Shown here: positions 54,292-63,031 of the stretch, in pieces | Position numbering within the stretch: position 1 is the stretch's first letter | Layout of the letters: each line of letters begins with the position of its first letter | Source of the DNA: Solibacillus sp. FSL K6-1523 | Lineage (GTDB): Bacteria; Bacillota; Bacilli; Bacillales_A; Planococcaceae | Assembly (NCBI RefSeq): GCF_038005225.1 | Contig: NZ_JBBOSU010000001.1 | Coordinates: 1,972,001-2,036,000 of the forward strand | Reading direction: 5' to 3' | DNA: 64,000 bases | Position numbers and translations under genes: made by a program | The notes under the pieces: generated by a model | Told to the model about the DNA's origin: nothing | What the model saw: only the letters and a program-made list of their open reading frames with translations | The model's database searches: none

Positions 54292-54606
54292 AGGTAATAC
54301 TTAATAAATATTTATTAATGGCAGAATTTTGGCAGGAAGTTGGCACACTTTTTCAAAATGAACGTGCTATTATGGTAGTATGCAATAAATATCAAACAAC
54401 ATAATGACAGGCGATGTGGCTCATGCTGCGTCGTCTTTTTTGTTGCGAATTTTATTCTATAAAAAAAATTTAGGTTCTCCTAGAGGCTTTTCGAAAGCCT
54501 GCGGGTCTCGCGAGTCCCGGAAACGGTCTAGATATATGCGGGAAAATAGCGTTCCTTCCATCCTAAATGGATTTCAATATTATCTTCAAAGAATCGAGGT
54601 GGGGAA
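54292..54606 (+). other. Non-coding phage segment before the tail fragment
   Basis: No intact gene. Two adjacent hairpins, GGCTTTTCGAAAGCC (54485-54499) and CGGG.CTCG with CGAG.CCCG (54502-54519), occur in a run I associate from memory with DNA next to terminase genes in Bacillus prophages. If so, it marks the left edge of a deletion that removed head and tail genes. Confidence 0.4.
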
Positions 54607-55428
54607 ATGTCAGATACAGCCAAGACAAAGTTAGATGATAAAACGCCAATACCATTTAACAAACAGCTAAAATTTGTCGGTGGAAAGTTATATGACGGTG
54701 CCACGCCTATCACTGGCAATCTAACAGACGGCGTACCACACACTTTGAAAATCTGGGCGCAGGATGGCGATGGTGGTCAATCAGCTATCACAGAGCGCAC
54801 ATTTTATGCCGTGCCAAACCGTCCACCAGTATTAACAGTTGATACAGTGCAGCCAAATGGCATCATTAATACAGACAAATTTACAGTAAGCGGTACGGCA
54901 AGTGATCCAGACGGAAACCCAGTCACAGCAGCTTATCGCATTAACGGTGGCAATAGCGTCAACCTACAAATCACAGACGGCAAATGGGCTTTTGACATCG
55001 CCCTGGCTCAATTACAAGTCGGTCAAAATACAATCGTTGTCGAGCTAACAGATAGCTATAATTTCAAAGTTTCCAAAACGATTAAATTGAATAAAGCAGA
55101 AGTCAAAACGCCTATTTTGGATGCCGTCGCTCGTTATAAAATCGAGCCACCTAAAGGATCTGCAAAAGGCGTTTTATTGTGGATTCAACGTGATGAAGAT
55201 TTAACTGATTTAAAAGTCCAACTATCCATGACGCTGCAGGGAGAACAAGAAAGCTATGTCACGTTAACACCAACCAATACGGCACCGGTAGATAGCGAAA
55301 CAGTAGAAGATGAATTCTATTTCGAGGCAGACGAAGCTAAAAATAACATCATTTTAAAATTTTCCACGTCACGTCCAGACAACAATATTGACCATAAAAT
55401 CCACTTAATTTCGGGGGTGCTTGAGTAA
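54607..55428 (+). CDS. Phage tail/appendage protein with Ig-like domain, probably truncated
   Basis: The 273-residue protein begins without a natural domain start, then has an Ig/cadherin-like repeat (about 85-165: RPPVLTVDTVQPNGIINTDK, SGTASDPDGNPVTAAY) and a C-terminal beta-rich segment ending with KIHLISGVLE. This fits the C-terminal end of a tail or receptor-binding protein. GAGGTGGGG precedes the ATG. It overlaps the next gene by 1 bp. Confidence 0.6.
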   Translation: MSDTAKTKLDDKTPIPFNKQLKFVGGKLYDGATPITGNLTDGVPHTLKIWAQDGDGGQSAITERTFYAVPNRPPVLTVDTVQPNGIINTDKFTVSGTASDPDGNPVTAAYRINGGNSVNLQITDGKWAFDIALAQLQVGQNTIVVELTDSYNFKVSKTIKLNKAEVKTPILDAVARYKIEPPKGSAKGVLLWIQRDEDLTDLKVQLSMTLQGEQESYVTLTPTNTAPVDSETVEDEFYFEADEAKNNIILKFSTSRPDNNIDHKIHLISGVLE

Positions 55429-55643
55429 TGCGACGACGCAAACGATTACCAGGTGGAGGCTTTGGTGAGCTTGAGAAAATCGGTTCGGTGTTGACCACTG
55501 AGGAACAAGTAGATGCCCTTGGGATGCAACTAGCGCAAGAGAAATTTGCAAGTATGCAAAAGGATGTGCTTGTTAACGGGCTAGGTGCACAGGTAGCACA
55601 AATGAAGCTAGAAATCATGGCACTTAAAGGAGGTGGGGCATAA
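55428..55643 (+). CDS. Small phage tail-region protein
   Basis: The 71-residue protein begins MRRRKRLPGGGFGELEKIG and ends KLEIMALKGGGA. It is helical (TTEEQVDALGMQLAQEKFAS) with a basic start. Its position between a tail protein and XkdX is typical of small tail accessory proteins. Function unknown. Confidence 0.6.
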   Translation: MRRRKRLPGGGFGELEKIGSVLTTEEQVDALGMQLAQEKFASMQKDVLVNGLGAQVAQMKLEIMALKGGGA

Positions 55644-55780
55644 TGGCATTCTGGAAAATGGCGTACAATCAAAAATGGGTAACTGCTGAACAATTACGTT
55701 TGGCGGTAGTAACTGAATCAAATCCGTTTGGTGAAATTTCGGCTGAAGAGTACAAAGAAATTACAAAGCAGGATTTCTAA
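55643..55780 (+). CDS. xkdX: XkdX-family phage protein
   Basis: The 45-residue protein (MAFWKMAYNQKWVTAEQLRL, ISAEEYKEITKQDF) matches XkdX, a short protein encoded after tail genes in PBSX-type prophages. AAAGGAGGTGG precedes the ATG, and the start overlaps the previous stop by 1 bp. Its role is unknown. Confidence 0.85.
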   Translation: MAFWKMAYNQKWVTAEQLRLAVVTESNPFGEISAEEYKEITKQDF

Positions 55781-55855
55781 GGCGCAGTCAATCGACTAGC
55801 GTTATATTATTTTCCAATTCTTTCATTTATACTAGTATTGAATGGAGGGGGGAAG

Positions 55856-56395
55856 ATGTTAAAAAGAGTTGAAGAGTTAGAGGTAATTAATAGAGAAATG
55901 AAAGAAGAATTGAATCTGTTAAATGAAAAATTAAATATGGTAGATTCTTATTCGCAACATTTTATGTCACAGTCATTAACTCTGATAAGTATTGTTATTG
56001 CTATTGCAGGATTAGTAATAGTTGGTGCAGCGTATTTTATGATCAAAAATATGCTTAATACTAAAGTTGATAAAGAGGTAGAAAATATTGTATTGAAGGT
56101 CTTGCGTAAATCAAAACCTATTTATTATGCAAACGGTAAAAGCCTACCAAATGAAAAAAATGAAATTATTATTTCAAATGAGATCGAAGGAGTGGATGAG
56201 TTACTACCTGATACTTTAATGATGCTCGAAGTAAGTGTAAATAAATTAACGTGGGGACAATTAGGCACTGGTCTATTTTCAAGGTTAATAATAAACGAAA
56301 ACGGTCAAAGAATAATTGTAATTGACAACTACGTTGAAAATGGAGAAGAGGTTTCTTGGGTATTAGCTTGGGTACGGAAAAATTATCAATATTAG
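55856..56395 (+). CDS. Phage-encoded membrane protein with coiled coil
   Basis: From ATG 55856 (GGAGGGGGG upstream) the protein has 179 residues: an N-terminal coiled coil (about 1-35), one transmembrane helix (about 40-65: TLISIVIAIAGLVIVGAAYF), then a globular tail of about 110 residues. I recognise no family. It is AT-rich, sits between xkdX and the holin gene with its own terminator, and so looks like a moron (a gene expressed from the prophage for the host's sake), possibly superinfection exclusion. Confidence 0.55.
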   Translation: MLKRVEELEVINREMKEELNLLNEKLNMVDSYSQHFMSQSLTLISIVIAIAGLVIVGAAYFMIKNMLNTKVDKEVENIVLKVLRKSKPIYYANGKSLPNEKNEIIISNEIEGVDELLPDTLMMLEVSVNKLTWGQLGTGLFSRLIINENGQRIIVIDNYVENGEEVSWVLAWVRKNYQY

Positions 56396-56415
56396 ATAAA
56401 TAAATTACTATTTAT

Positions 56416-56447
56416 GCCTTCCACATAACTCGTGGAGGGCTTTTATT
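56416..56447 (+). terminator. Terminator before the lysis genes
   Basis: GCCTTCCAC pairs with GTGGAGGGC (one G-U), followed by TTTTATT. Confidence 0.75.
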
Positions 56448-56469
56448 ATGCAAAAAAGGAAGGTGTCAA

Positions 56470-56979
56470 ATGAATTACTTACGTGAATACACACAATTGT
56501 TAGCAGCACATCCAGCCATTAGCGCAACTGGGTCCATCGCTTTATCCGTAATAAATTTTATGTACGGTACAGGCATCACATTAACCTTTGCGGGTATCTT
56601 TGGAGCAATCCTTGCGTTGGATTGGTTATCTGGTCGCGCAGCATCTAAAAGAGACGGAACGATGGCGAGCGAATACGGCATTAATGGCGCTTATCGTTCA
56701 GCATTTATGATTGGAATTTTGGCTCTAGCTTATCGCGTAGATATTGCGCTAGGTTTGCCATATGTATTATTTGGTTACTTCCTATTAAATTTCGGTTTAC
56801 CTACATGGAAGTCAATGACCGCAAATGTCTTTCGTGCGGGTTGGGAAGTATGGATTCCGCAGTCTGTTTTATTACGTGTGGCAGATGAGATTGAGCACAA
56901 GACTGCACGTGCCAACAAAAGATTAGCCGAACGCGAGCAATATTTAAACGTCAGAAATGATACAGGTGATGAACAATGA
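56470..56979 (+). CDS. Phage holin
   Basis: The 169-residue protein has three hydrophobic helices (about 20-45, 70-90 and 95-115), GAILALDWLSGRAASKRDG between them, and a charged C-terminal tail, as in the phage holin family (toxin-secretion/lysis type). It forms membrane lesions that release the endolysin. Its stop overlaps the endolysin start by 4 bp. Confidence 0.85.
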   Translation: MNYLREYTQLLAAHPAISATGSIALSVINFMYGTGITLTFAGIFGAILALDWLSGRAASKRDGTMASEYGINGAYRSAFMIGILALAYRVDIALGLPYVLFGYFLLNFGLPTWKSMTANVFRAGWEVWIPQSVLLRVADEIEHKTARANKRLAEREQYLNVRNDTGDEQ

Positions 56980-58043
56980 GTAATTTTATTATGCCAGTAG
57001 AAAACCCAAAGCTCACAAGTAAGTATGATCCTAAACGTATTCATCCCGTTTTAAAAATCGTTCGCAAGCACGCCGGAGTAGATTTAATCAATACTAAAAT
57101 CGCAAAAGCACCAATTTTTGCAGCAGCTGCAGGTACTGTACGATTAGTTAAGACGACAAAAGATGGGTACGGCAAACACATTATTATTACCCATCAAATT
57201 AATGGGCAAAAATACGAAACGCTCTATGCGCATTTAAATAGTTTCACAGTTAAACAAGGGCAAGCTGTCAAGCAAGGTCAACAAATCGGTGTCATGGGCA
57301 ATACAGGTATCGGCACCGGGATTCATCTGCACTTTGAAATTCACCGGGGCACTCACATTTTTGATAATTACAAATATCCAAACGCGATTGATCCTTGGCC
57401 ATTAATTAGCAATACAATGAAGGTTTCAAAAGTTGGACTAGCACTTGTACAAAAGTGGGAAGGTTTTTACGCAAATGCATATTTATGTCCAGCAAATAAA
57501 TGGACGATTGGGTACGGTACAACAAAGTGGCCAAATGGTAAAGCTGTGAAAAAAGGCGATACAATCACGAAAAAGGAAGCTTTATCATTACTGGAACAAC
57601 AAGTTAATGAACATGCTACTGCAATGTTTAATTATGTGAAGGTACCTTTAACACAAAATCAATTCGATGCCTTGGCGAGCTTCCATTACAACTTAGGAGC
57701 ACATATTTTAAGTAAAGATAAGGTACTTGTGAATTATATCAATGCAAAGGATTGGGCGAATACAACGCGAGTTATGCAGCTATATAAAAAAAGCGGTGGG
57801 AAGGTGCTTCAAGGTCTAGTAGATCGCCGTAAAGAGGAAGCAGAATTATTCTTAAAATCAATTACAAAGGAAGTGTTAAAATTGAATGAAACAGGCCGTA
57901 ATGAAATCCGTGATTTGCTAAAAAAGGCACGTAAAGCAGGAATTATCGATGCAACGTTTCACACTGATCAAAAAATTAATGCATACACAGACACAGAACT
58001 ATTAAGCTATCAAGCCGCTGTGATTAATCGTACTTTTAAATAA
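56976..58043 (+). CDS. Two-enzyme endolysin: M23 peptidase + GH24 lysozyme
   Basis: The 355-residue protein has an M23 metallopeptidase (about 20-145) with zinc ligands His32/Asp36 (HAGVD), His86, and HLH at 117-119, then a T4-type lysozyme domain (about 155-290) with Glu162 in KWEGFYANAY and WTIGYGTTKWP, and a C-terminal segment (about 298-355; LLKKARKAGIIDATF) that may bind the wall. It thus carries both a peptide-cutting and a glycan-cutting activity. It overlaps the holin gene (ATGA). Confidence 0.88.
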   Translation: MSNFIMPVENPKLTSKYDPKRIHPVLKIVRKHAGVDLINTKIAKAPIFAAAAGTVRLVKTTKDGYGKHIIITHQINGQKYETLYAHLNSFTVKQGQAVKQGQQIGVMGNTGIGTGIHLHFEIHRGTHIFDNYKYPNAIDPWPLISNTMKVSKVGLALVQKWEGFYANAYLCPANKWTIGYGTTKWPNGKAVKKGDTITKKEALSLLEQQVNEHATAMFNYVKVPLTQNQFDALASFHYNLGAHILSKDKVLVNYINAKDWANTTRVMQLYKKSGGKVLQGLVDRRKEEAELFLKSITKEVLKLNETGRNEIRDLLKKARKAGIIDATFHTDQKINAYTDTELLSYQAAVINRTFK

Positions 58044-58048
58044 TTTCA

Positions 58049-58092
58049 AAGTCCGTCACACTGTACAAAATACAGTTGTGACGGACTTTTTT
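58049..58092 (+). terminator. Terminator after the endolysin gene
   Basis: AAGTCCGTCACA pairs with TGTGACGGACTT, with inner CTGTA/TACAG, followed by six T. Confidence 0.9.
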
Positions 58093-58204
58093 GCATTTAT
58101 GGATTACATAATGTTAATAAATTTAAAAATTCTGTATATTTAAAGGGTATTTAGAATCAGAAATAGAATGTTCTAAGTAAGACATTAGAAGGGGGATTAT
58201 ACGA

Positions 58205-58390
58205 ATGAGAAAAACAATCGTTATAGTCGAATTTCATTATAAGTATAAAGAACTTATTGTCGAGGGAACTTCTGCTTTATTTTTTGATGAGGGTGCAACT
58301 ATACCGATGACCGATACCGAACTTTTACATGAAATCAAGTTACAATATGGATACGACGCCATTAAAATTTTATATAAACAAAAGGCATAA
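58205..58390 (+). CDS. Small hypothetical protein at the prophage right end
   Basis: The 61-residue protein (MRKTIVIVEFHYKYKELIVE to KILYKQKA) has a beta-strand start and a helical end, with no recognised motif. GAAGGGGG precedes the ATG, and a perfect terminator follows. It is the last prophage-like gene. Confidence 0.5.
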   Translation: MRKTIVIVEFHYKYKELIVEGTSALFFDEGATIPMTDTELLHEIKLQYGYDAIKILYKQKA

Positions 58391-58391
58391 A

Positions 58392-58437
58392 AACAATAGC
58401 CATCCACTAAATTGTGGATGGCTATTGTTTGTTTTTC
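58392..58437 (+). terminator. Terminator at the prophage right end
   Basis: A perfect stem, AACAATAGCCATCCAC with GTGGATGGCTATTGTT, followed by TGTTTTT. Confidence 0.88.
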
Positions 58438-58476
58438 CCTATTAAAAAATGCACCTGCCATGCAAAATTTTAAATA

Positions 58477-58498
58477 AAATCTGCCCCAAATCTGCCCC
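58477..58498. repeat. Adjacent direct repeat AAATCTGCCCC (possible attachment-site scar)
   Basis: Two perfect 11-bp copies are adjacent (58477-58487 and 58488-58498) about 90 bp beyond the last prophage gene. No second copy of this string was noticed at the left flank, so its status as an att core is speculative. Confidence 0.3.
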
Positions 58499-58593
58499 AA
58501 AATGAGTGGGGTAGAACGGGTTATTACGGTATAGTGGAAAATTTACCCATTCAACAAAACATTGATATATCAACACTTTGAGAGTTAAAAGGG

Positions 58594-60198
58594 TTACTTA
58601 ATTTTCTCTTTATCTTTCCACTCAAGGAATTCATCATACGTTAATTGCTTATCAAGGATTGAACCGTCTTCACGGATTTCAATTACGCGATTCGCAATTG
58701 TTTGGATGAATTGGTGGTCATGTGATGTGAATAACATGGCACCTTTGAAGCGGATTAAACCTTCATTTAGCGCTTGGATTGACTCAAGGTCTAAGTGGTT
58801 TGTTGGCTCATCTAGTAATAATACGTTGGCGTTGTTTAACATCATTTTTGATAGCATACAACGTACTTTTTCTCCACCTGAAAGAACGCCAGGAGATTTT
58901 TTAACTTCTTCACCAGAGAATAGCATACGACCTAGGAAGCCACGTAAGAAGCTTTCTGTTTCGTCTTCAGGTGAGTATGGGCGCAACCATTCTACTAATG
59001 ATTTTTCGCCGCCACCGAAGTATTGGTCATGATCCATTTCGAAATAGCTTTGAGATGTCGTAACACCCCATTTAAATGTGCCTGCTTCAGCTTCTTTGCT
59101 CTCCATTAAAATGTCCATTAACGCAGATTTCGCGATTGGGCTACCTAATAAAATGATTTTGTCTTCTTTGTTCATGTTGAAGCGAATGTCTTTGAATACA
59201 TTTTGCCCCTCATGAGAAGCTGTTAAACCATCTACTGTTAACACATCATTCCCGATTTCACGACCAATTTGGAAGTTAATGAATGGGTATTTACGGCTTG
59301 ATGGTTGGATATCATCTAGTTCAATTTTATCTAACATCTTTTTACGAGATGTTGCTTGAGAAGATTTCGATGCGTTTGCAGAGAAACGGGCAACGAATTC
59401 TTTTAGCTCTTTAATTTTTTCTTCTTTTTTCGCATTTTGGTCAGCCATTAACTTTTGAGCTAATTGAGAAGACTCATACCAGAAGTCATAGTTACCAACA
59501 AACAACTTAATTTTACCGAAGTCTAAGTCCGCAATATGTGTACATACTTTGTTTAAGAAGTGACGGTCATGCGAAACAACGATAACTGTGTTATCAAAGT
59601 TCATTAAGAAATCTTCTAGCCATTTGATTGCTTTAATGTCTAAGTGGTTGGTAGGCTCATCCAGTAGTAATACGTCTGGTTTACCGAATAAAGCTTGAGC
59701 AAGTAACACTTTAACTTTGTCCGAACCTTCAAGGTCAGCCATCATCATGTAGTGTAACTCATCGCCAATACCTAAACCGCCAAGTAAAGTTGCAGCTTCA
59801 GATTCTGCTTCCCAACCGTTTAAGTCTGCGAATTCGCCTTCAAGCTCAGCAGCACGCATGCCATCTTCATCAGAAAAATCTTCTTTTGCATAGATTGCGT
59901 CTTTTTCTGCTTTTACTTCCCATAAACGTTTGTTCCCCATTACAACTGTATCTAATACGTTGAACTCATCGTATTCGAAGTGGTTTTGTTTTAGGACAGA
60001 TAAACGCTCATCTTTACCCATTGATACGTTACCTTCTTGGGCCTCAATATCACCAGATAAAATTTTAATGAAAGTTGATTTACCAGCACCGTTTGCACCA
60101 ATAAGGCCGTAACAGTTTCCTGGTGTGAATTTAATATTTACATCGTCAAATAATTTGCGGTCGCCGTAACGAAGACCTACACCTGATACTTGAATCAT
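58594..60198 (-). CDS. ykpA: ABC-F ATPase, YkpA/YbiT type
   Basis: The 534-residue protein has two ABC domains and no membrane part: first Walker A LIGANGAGKST, LLDEPTNHLDIKAIKW; the second domain with a degenerate Walker A (LLGSPIAKSAL), but LSGGEKVRCMLSKMMLNNAN and LLLDEPTNHLDLES intact. The linker (ARFSANASKSSQATSRKK) is typical. ABC-F proteins act on ribosomes rather than in transport; YbiT/YkpA types are considered housekeeping. ATG 60198 follows AAGGAGG; the frame extends to 60267 without a site. Confidence 0.92.
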   Translation of the reverse strand: MIQVSGVGLRYGDRKLFDDVNIKFTPGNCYGLIGANGAGKSTFIKILSGDIEAQEGNVSMGKDERLSVLKQNHFEYDEFNVLDTVVMGNKRLWEVKAEKDAIYAKEDFSDEDGMRAAELEGEFADLNGWEAESEAATLLGGLGIGDELHYMMMADLEGSDKVKVLLAQALFGKPDVLLLDEPTNHLDIKAIKWLEDFLMNFDNTVIVVSHDRHFLNKVCTHIADLDFGKIKLFVGNYDFWYESSQLAQKLMADQNAKKEEKIKELKEFVARFSANASKSSQATSRKKMLDKIELDDIQPSSRKYPFINFQIGREIGNDVLTVDGLTASHEGQNVFKDIRFNMNKEDKIILLGSPIAKSALMDILMESKEAEAGTFKWGVTTSQSYFEMDHDQYFGGGEKSLVEWLRPYSPEDETESFLRGFLGRMLFSGEEVKKSPGVLSGGEKVRCMLSKMMLNNANVLLLDEPTNHLDLESIQALNEGLIRFKGAMLFTSHDHQFIQTIANRVIEIREDGSILDKQLTYDEFLEWKDKEKIK

Positions 60199-60490
60199 GC
60201 AAGTACCTCCTTGAGAATTTAGATTGTTATTTTGTGGTTTGTTAATGATTAAAACCTTTTTACACAATACTTTTAATTATACCACATTGAGTGAGTAAAA
60301 TTAAGTATAAAGATGAAATCGGATAGAGGGAGGGTAATGCGGATGTAAATGTAATGAATTTTCTTTGATTATGGCAGCAAAATGAAAGGATTTGCATAAA
60401 GGAAAGGGGAGCACGTCAATTCCATTGTCACACCTTTTGGAATATGCTTTACTAACATAGAACCGACTAACTAAAAAATGAGGAATTATA

Positions 60491-61678
60491 ATGCAAATAA
60501 ATCAATCTTGGAAATACGCATTACTAATATTGGCAATCTTCTTCGTTTCGATTAACTTACGACCAGCCATTACTTCTATTGGTCCATTGCTTACAACGAT
60601 TGGCGGGTCGTTACAAGTATCGAGTACACAAATGAGCTTACTTACTTCAATTCCTGTCTTTTGTATGGGCCTTTTTGCGCCATTAGCTGTACCGCTACAA
60701 AAGAAATTCGGCTATCGGAATGCCATTGTCTTTTTCGTTTTTTTAATTGGGATCGCTACATTAGCGCGTATTTATTTCATTAATTATAGCGGTCTACTAA
60801 TAACAAGTTTTGTTGTAGGCATAGGAATTGCGAATATTAGCCCGATGATGAATGCATTTATTAAGGAAAAATTCCCGACAAAATTTGGGTCCGTTATTGG
60901 TGTTTATTCGTTTGCGATGGGTTTTGGTGCAACGATTAGTGCTGGATTTACGGGTATTTTTTATGAGCAATTTCATAGCAATTGGGCATTAGCATTAGGG
61001 GTCTGGGGGATATTGGCGTTTGTCGCAATCCTGTGCTGGCTAGTTGCAGTGGGAGGCAATCAAACGGTTGAAGTTGGGCAAAATCAAACAGAAGAAGTTC
61101 GCAACCCTTGGAAAAATAAACAGGCTTGGGCGATTTTACTTTATTTTGGCTTACAAACATCATTATTTTTTAGCTTAACGACGTGGTTGGCCTCAATTGC
61201 AATGGAGCAGGGCATGACGTTGTTAATTGCGGGATCTGTCTTAACATTAATGTCGGTCGTGCAGCTCGTCGGAAATATTTTTATTCCGGTTGTGATGAAT
61301 CATTACCCAAACCGTATAAAATGGTTAGCAAGTTTAATCGGAATTGGTTTTATAGCTGCGTTTATTTTCTTTATTGATACCAACTGGGCGATTTGGACGA
61401 GCGCGGTTTTATTTGGTGTTGTGCTAAGTGGCTTATTTCCAATTGGCTTAATGCTTCCATTAGATGAGGCAAAAAATAATCAGGAAGCGAATGCTTGGAG
61501 CTCAATGGTTTTATCAGGTGGCTTTATGATGGGTGCCATTATACCTTTAGTCATTGGTGTTATTTTTGATATGACGGGTAATCACTTGATGACAAAAGTT
61601 GTGATTGTACTGCTATTTATTGCGTTAGCCATTTCGGTATTGATTATGAAAAGTTTAAAAAGAGTACAATATGCGTAA
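60491..61678 (+). CDS. MFS transporter, CynX/NimT (YycB) family
   Basis: The 395-residue protein has 12 hydrophobic helices with family motifs SINLRPAITSIGPLL at the N-terminus and VYSFAMGFGATISAG in the middle. CynX/NimT members export cyanate, nitroimidazoles or unknown small organics. It stands alone with a weak GAGG site. The substrate is unknown. Confidence 0.85.
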   Translation: MQINQSWKYALLILAIFFVSINLRPAITSIGPLLTTIGGSLQVSSTQMSLLTSIPVFCMGLFAPLAVPLQKKFGYRNAIVFFVFLIGIATLARIYFINYSGLLITSFVVGIGIANISPMMNAFIKEKFPTKFGSVIGVYSFAMGFGATISAGFTGIFYEQFHSNWALALGVWGILAFVAILCWLVAVGGNQTVEVGQNQTEEVRNPWKNKQAWAILLYFGLQTSLFFSLTTWLASIAMEQGMTLLIAGSVLTLMSVVQLVGNIFIPVVMNHYPNRIKWLASLIGIGFIAAFIFFIDTNWAIWTSAVLFGVVLSGLFPIGLMLPLDEAKNNQEANAWSSMVLSGGFMMGAIIPLVIGVIFDMTGNHLMTKVVIVLLFIALAISVLIMKSLKRVQYA

Positions 61679-61727
61679 GTAAGGGGATTATAGTTTACAT
61701 AATACTATTATTGAAAAGGAGATTTGA

Positions 61728-62915
61728 ATGAAGAAATTATTATTGCTCTTTGTGATAGTGTTATTAACAGCCTGCTCAGAGCCAGAAGAAAATCAGTCGG
61801 TTGCGCAAATGCTCCCGAGTAAGGAAAAAGAACCGCTACCAACCTATCATTCACAAGTATCTATTTATACGACAAATGGGGCAACAACGGGATTTGTTAT
61901 TGCTGAGGATGACCGGACGAAATGGATTTTAACGAATGCACGAGATGTTTCCTATCATCCGAATGTGCTGATTCATGATGAGTTGATGCTCATTGGAGAG
62001 GTACAAGGCATCGATGTGCAGCATAATTTAGCAATTATTCGTATGCGAAATAGCCATGACTTTAATGTGATGAAGCTAGTAAATACACCAATTGTGGGCG
62101 GAGTAAATACAGCAACGAATGAAATGCAGTATTTTATAACGGTTTCAGCGGATGGTAAATCCAATAATATATCAAAAGAAATAATTGAAACGTTGCTAAA
62201 ACAAACGATTGCTGAGCCATTAAAATGGCAAGAGCGTTTTGAAAAAAATACACAGTTGCAAGCAGAAAAATTAGAAAGTCCAGAAAATTCGATTACAAAA
62301 TTTTATGAAAAAAATATCTTCACTTATAATCCGGATCAGTTGAAAAACTATGCGATGACGTTTATTGCACAATTGAATACAAGTGTGGAAGCGCAAAATT
62401 TCACGAATCTAAAATCCTTTGTTGCGTCAGATGATGTGTTAGAAAACCTGGAATATTTGAAAAAACCGATTGAGAAGTATGAAATAAAGGAGTCCAAGAA
62501 GGAAGGGGTCTATTATTTCGTCAATGGAATCGATGAGGAAAAAAAGGAAGTGCGCCTTACGATTATTAAACAGCAAGACCAATTTCAAGTGATTGGCACA
62601 AATTTAATTGAAGAATCAAAAATCGAGGATGAAAAAACACCATTAATTACGCTGAATCAAGAGGGAATAGAAAAGCAAAAGACGGTCCTACAACTGTTTT
62701 TACGTAACCATTTAACTGCAATTAAATTAAAATCACCTGTAGATCAAACAATATTTTATTTGAAGCATCAGGATAAACAGATCAGCGTAAAAATGGAAGG
62801 TACAGAAAAAACATTTGATTGCAATGAGCTTGTCGTAAATGAAGCACAATTGAAGGTTCAATTAGTAGGTTGTTCGGGTGGAGAGCAGGAAAGTTACACG
62901 TGGAAATATGAGTGA
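61728..62915 (+). CDS. Lipoprotein with degenerate trypsin-like domain
   Basis: The 395-residue protein has a lipobox LTAC (Cys16), then a domain of about 100 residues recalling HtrA-type proteases: TGFVIAEDDRTKWILTNARD corresponds to the GSGFVI...ILTNAHVV block, and VQHNLAIIRM to the DLAxLKx block. The catalytic His position is Arg and the Asp position reads Asn; no GNSG-type Ser is visible. Residues 150-395 are helical then beta-rich, unknown. This suggests an inactive, binding-only relative. AAAGGAGA precedes the ATG. Confidence 0.6.
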   Translation: MKKLLLLFVIVLLTACSEPEENQSVAQMLPSKEKEPLPTYHSQVSIYTTNGATTGFVIAEDDRTKWILTNARDVSYHPNVLIHDELMLIGEVQGIDVQHNLAIIRMRNSHDFNVMKLVNTPIVGGVNTATNEMQYFITVSADGKSNNISKEIIETLLKQTIAEPLKWQERFEKNTQLQAEKLESPENSITKFYEKNIFTYNPDQLKNYAMTFIAQLNTSVEAQNFTNLKSFVASDDVLENLEYLKKPIEKYEIKESKKEGVYYFVNGIDEEKKEVRLTIIKQQDQFQVIGTNLIEESKIEDEKTPLITLNQEGIEKQKTVLQLFLRNHLTAIKLKSPVDQTIFYLKHQDKQISVKMEGTEKTFDCNELVVNEAQLKVQLVGCSGGEQESYTWKYE

Positions 62916-62990
62916 GAGAGTGAAAACTATGCCATATTTACGGGGCAAACTGACAAATCCTAAAATAGACGGATATATTTGAGCTAGAAG

Positions 62991-63031
62991 AAAAAGCTGC
63001 GCGGCGAACTCAAAATCCGCGCAGCTTTTTT
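62991..63031. terminator. Bidirectional terminator between convergent genes
   Basis: AAAAAGCTGCGCGG pairs with CCGCGCAGCTTTTT; runs of A and T on both sides serve the lipoprotein (plus) and the MFS gene (minus). Confidence 0.9.

Noticed and set aside
58477-58498. AAATCTGCCCC direct repeat as the prophage attachment core
   Set aside because: The copies are adjacent rather than flanking the prophage, and no matching copy was noticed near 48 kb; kept only as a low-confidence repeat.
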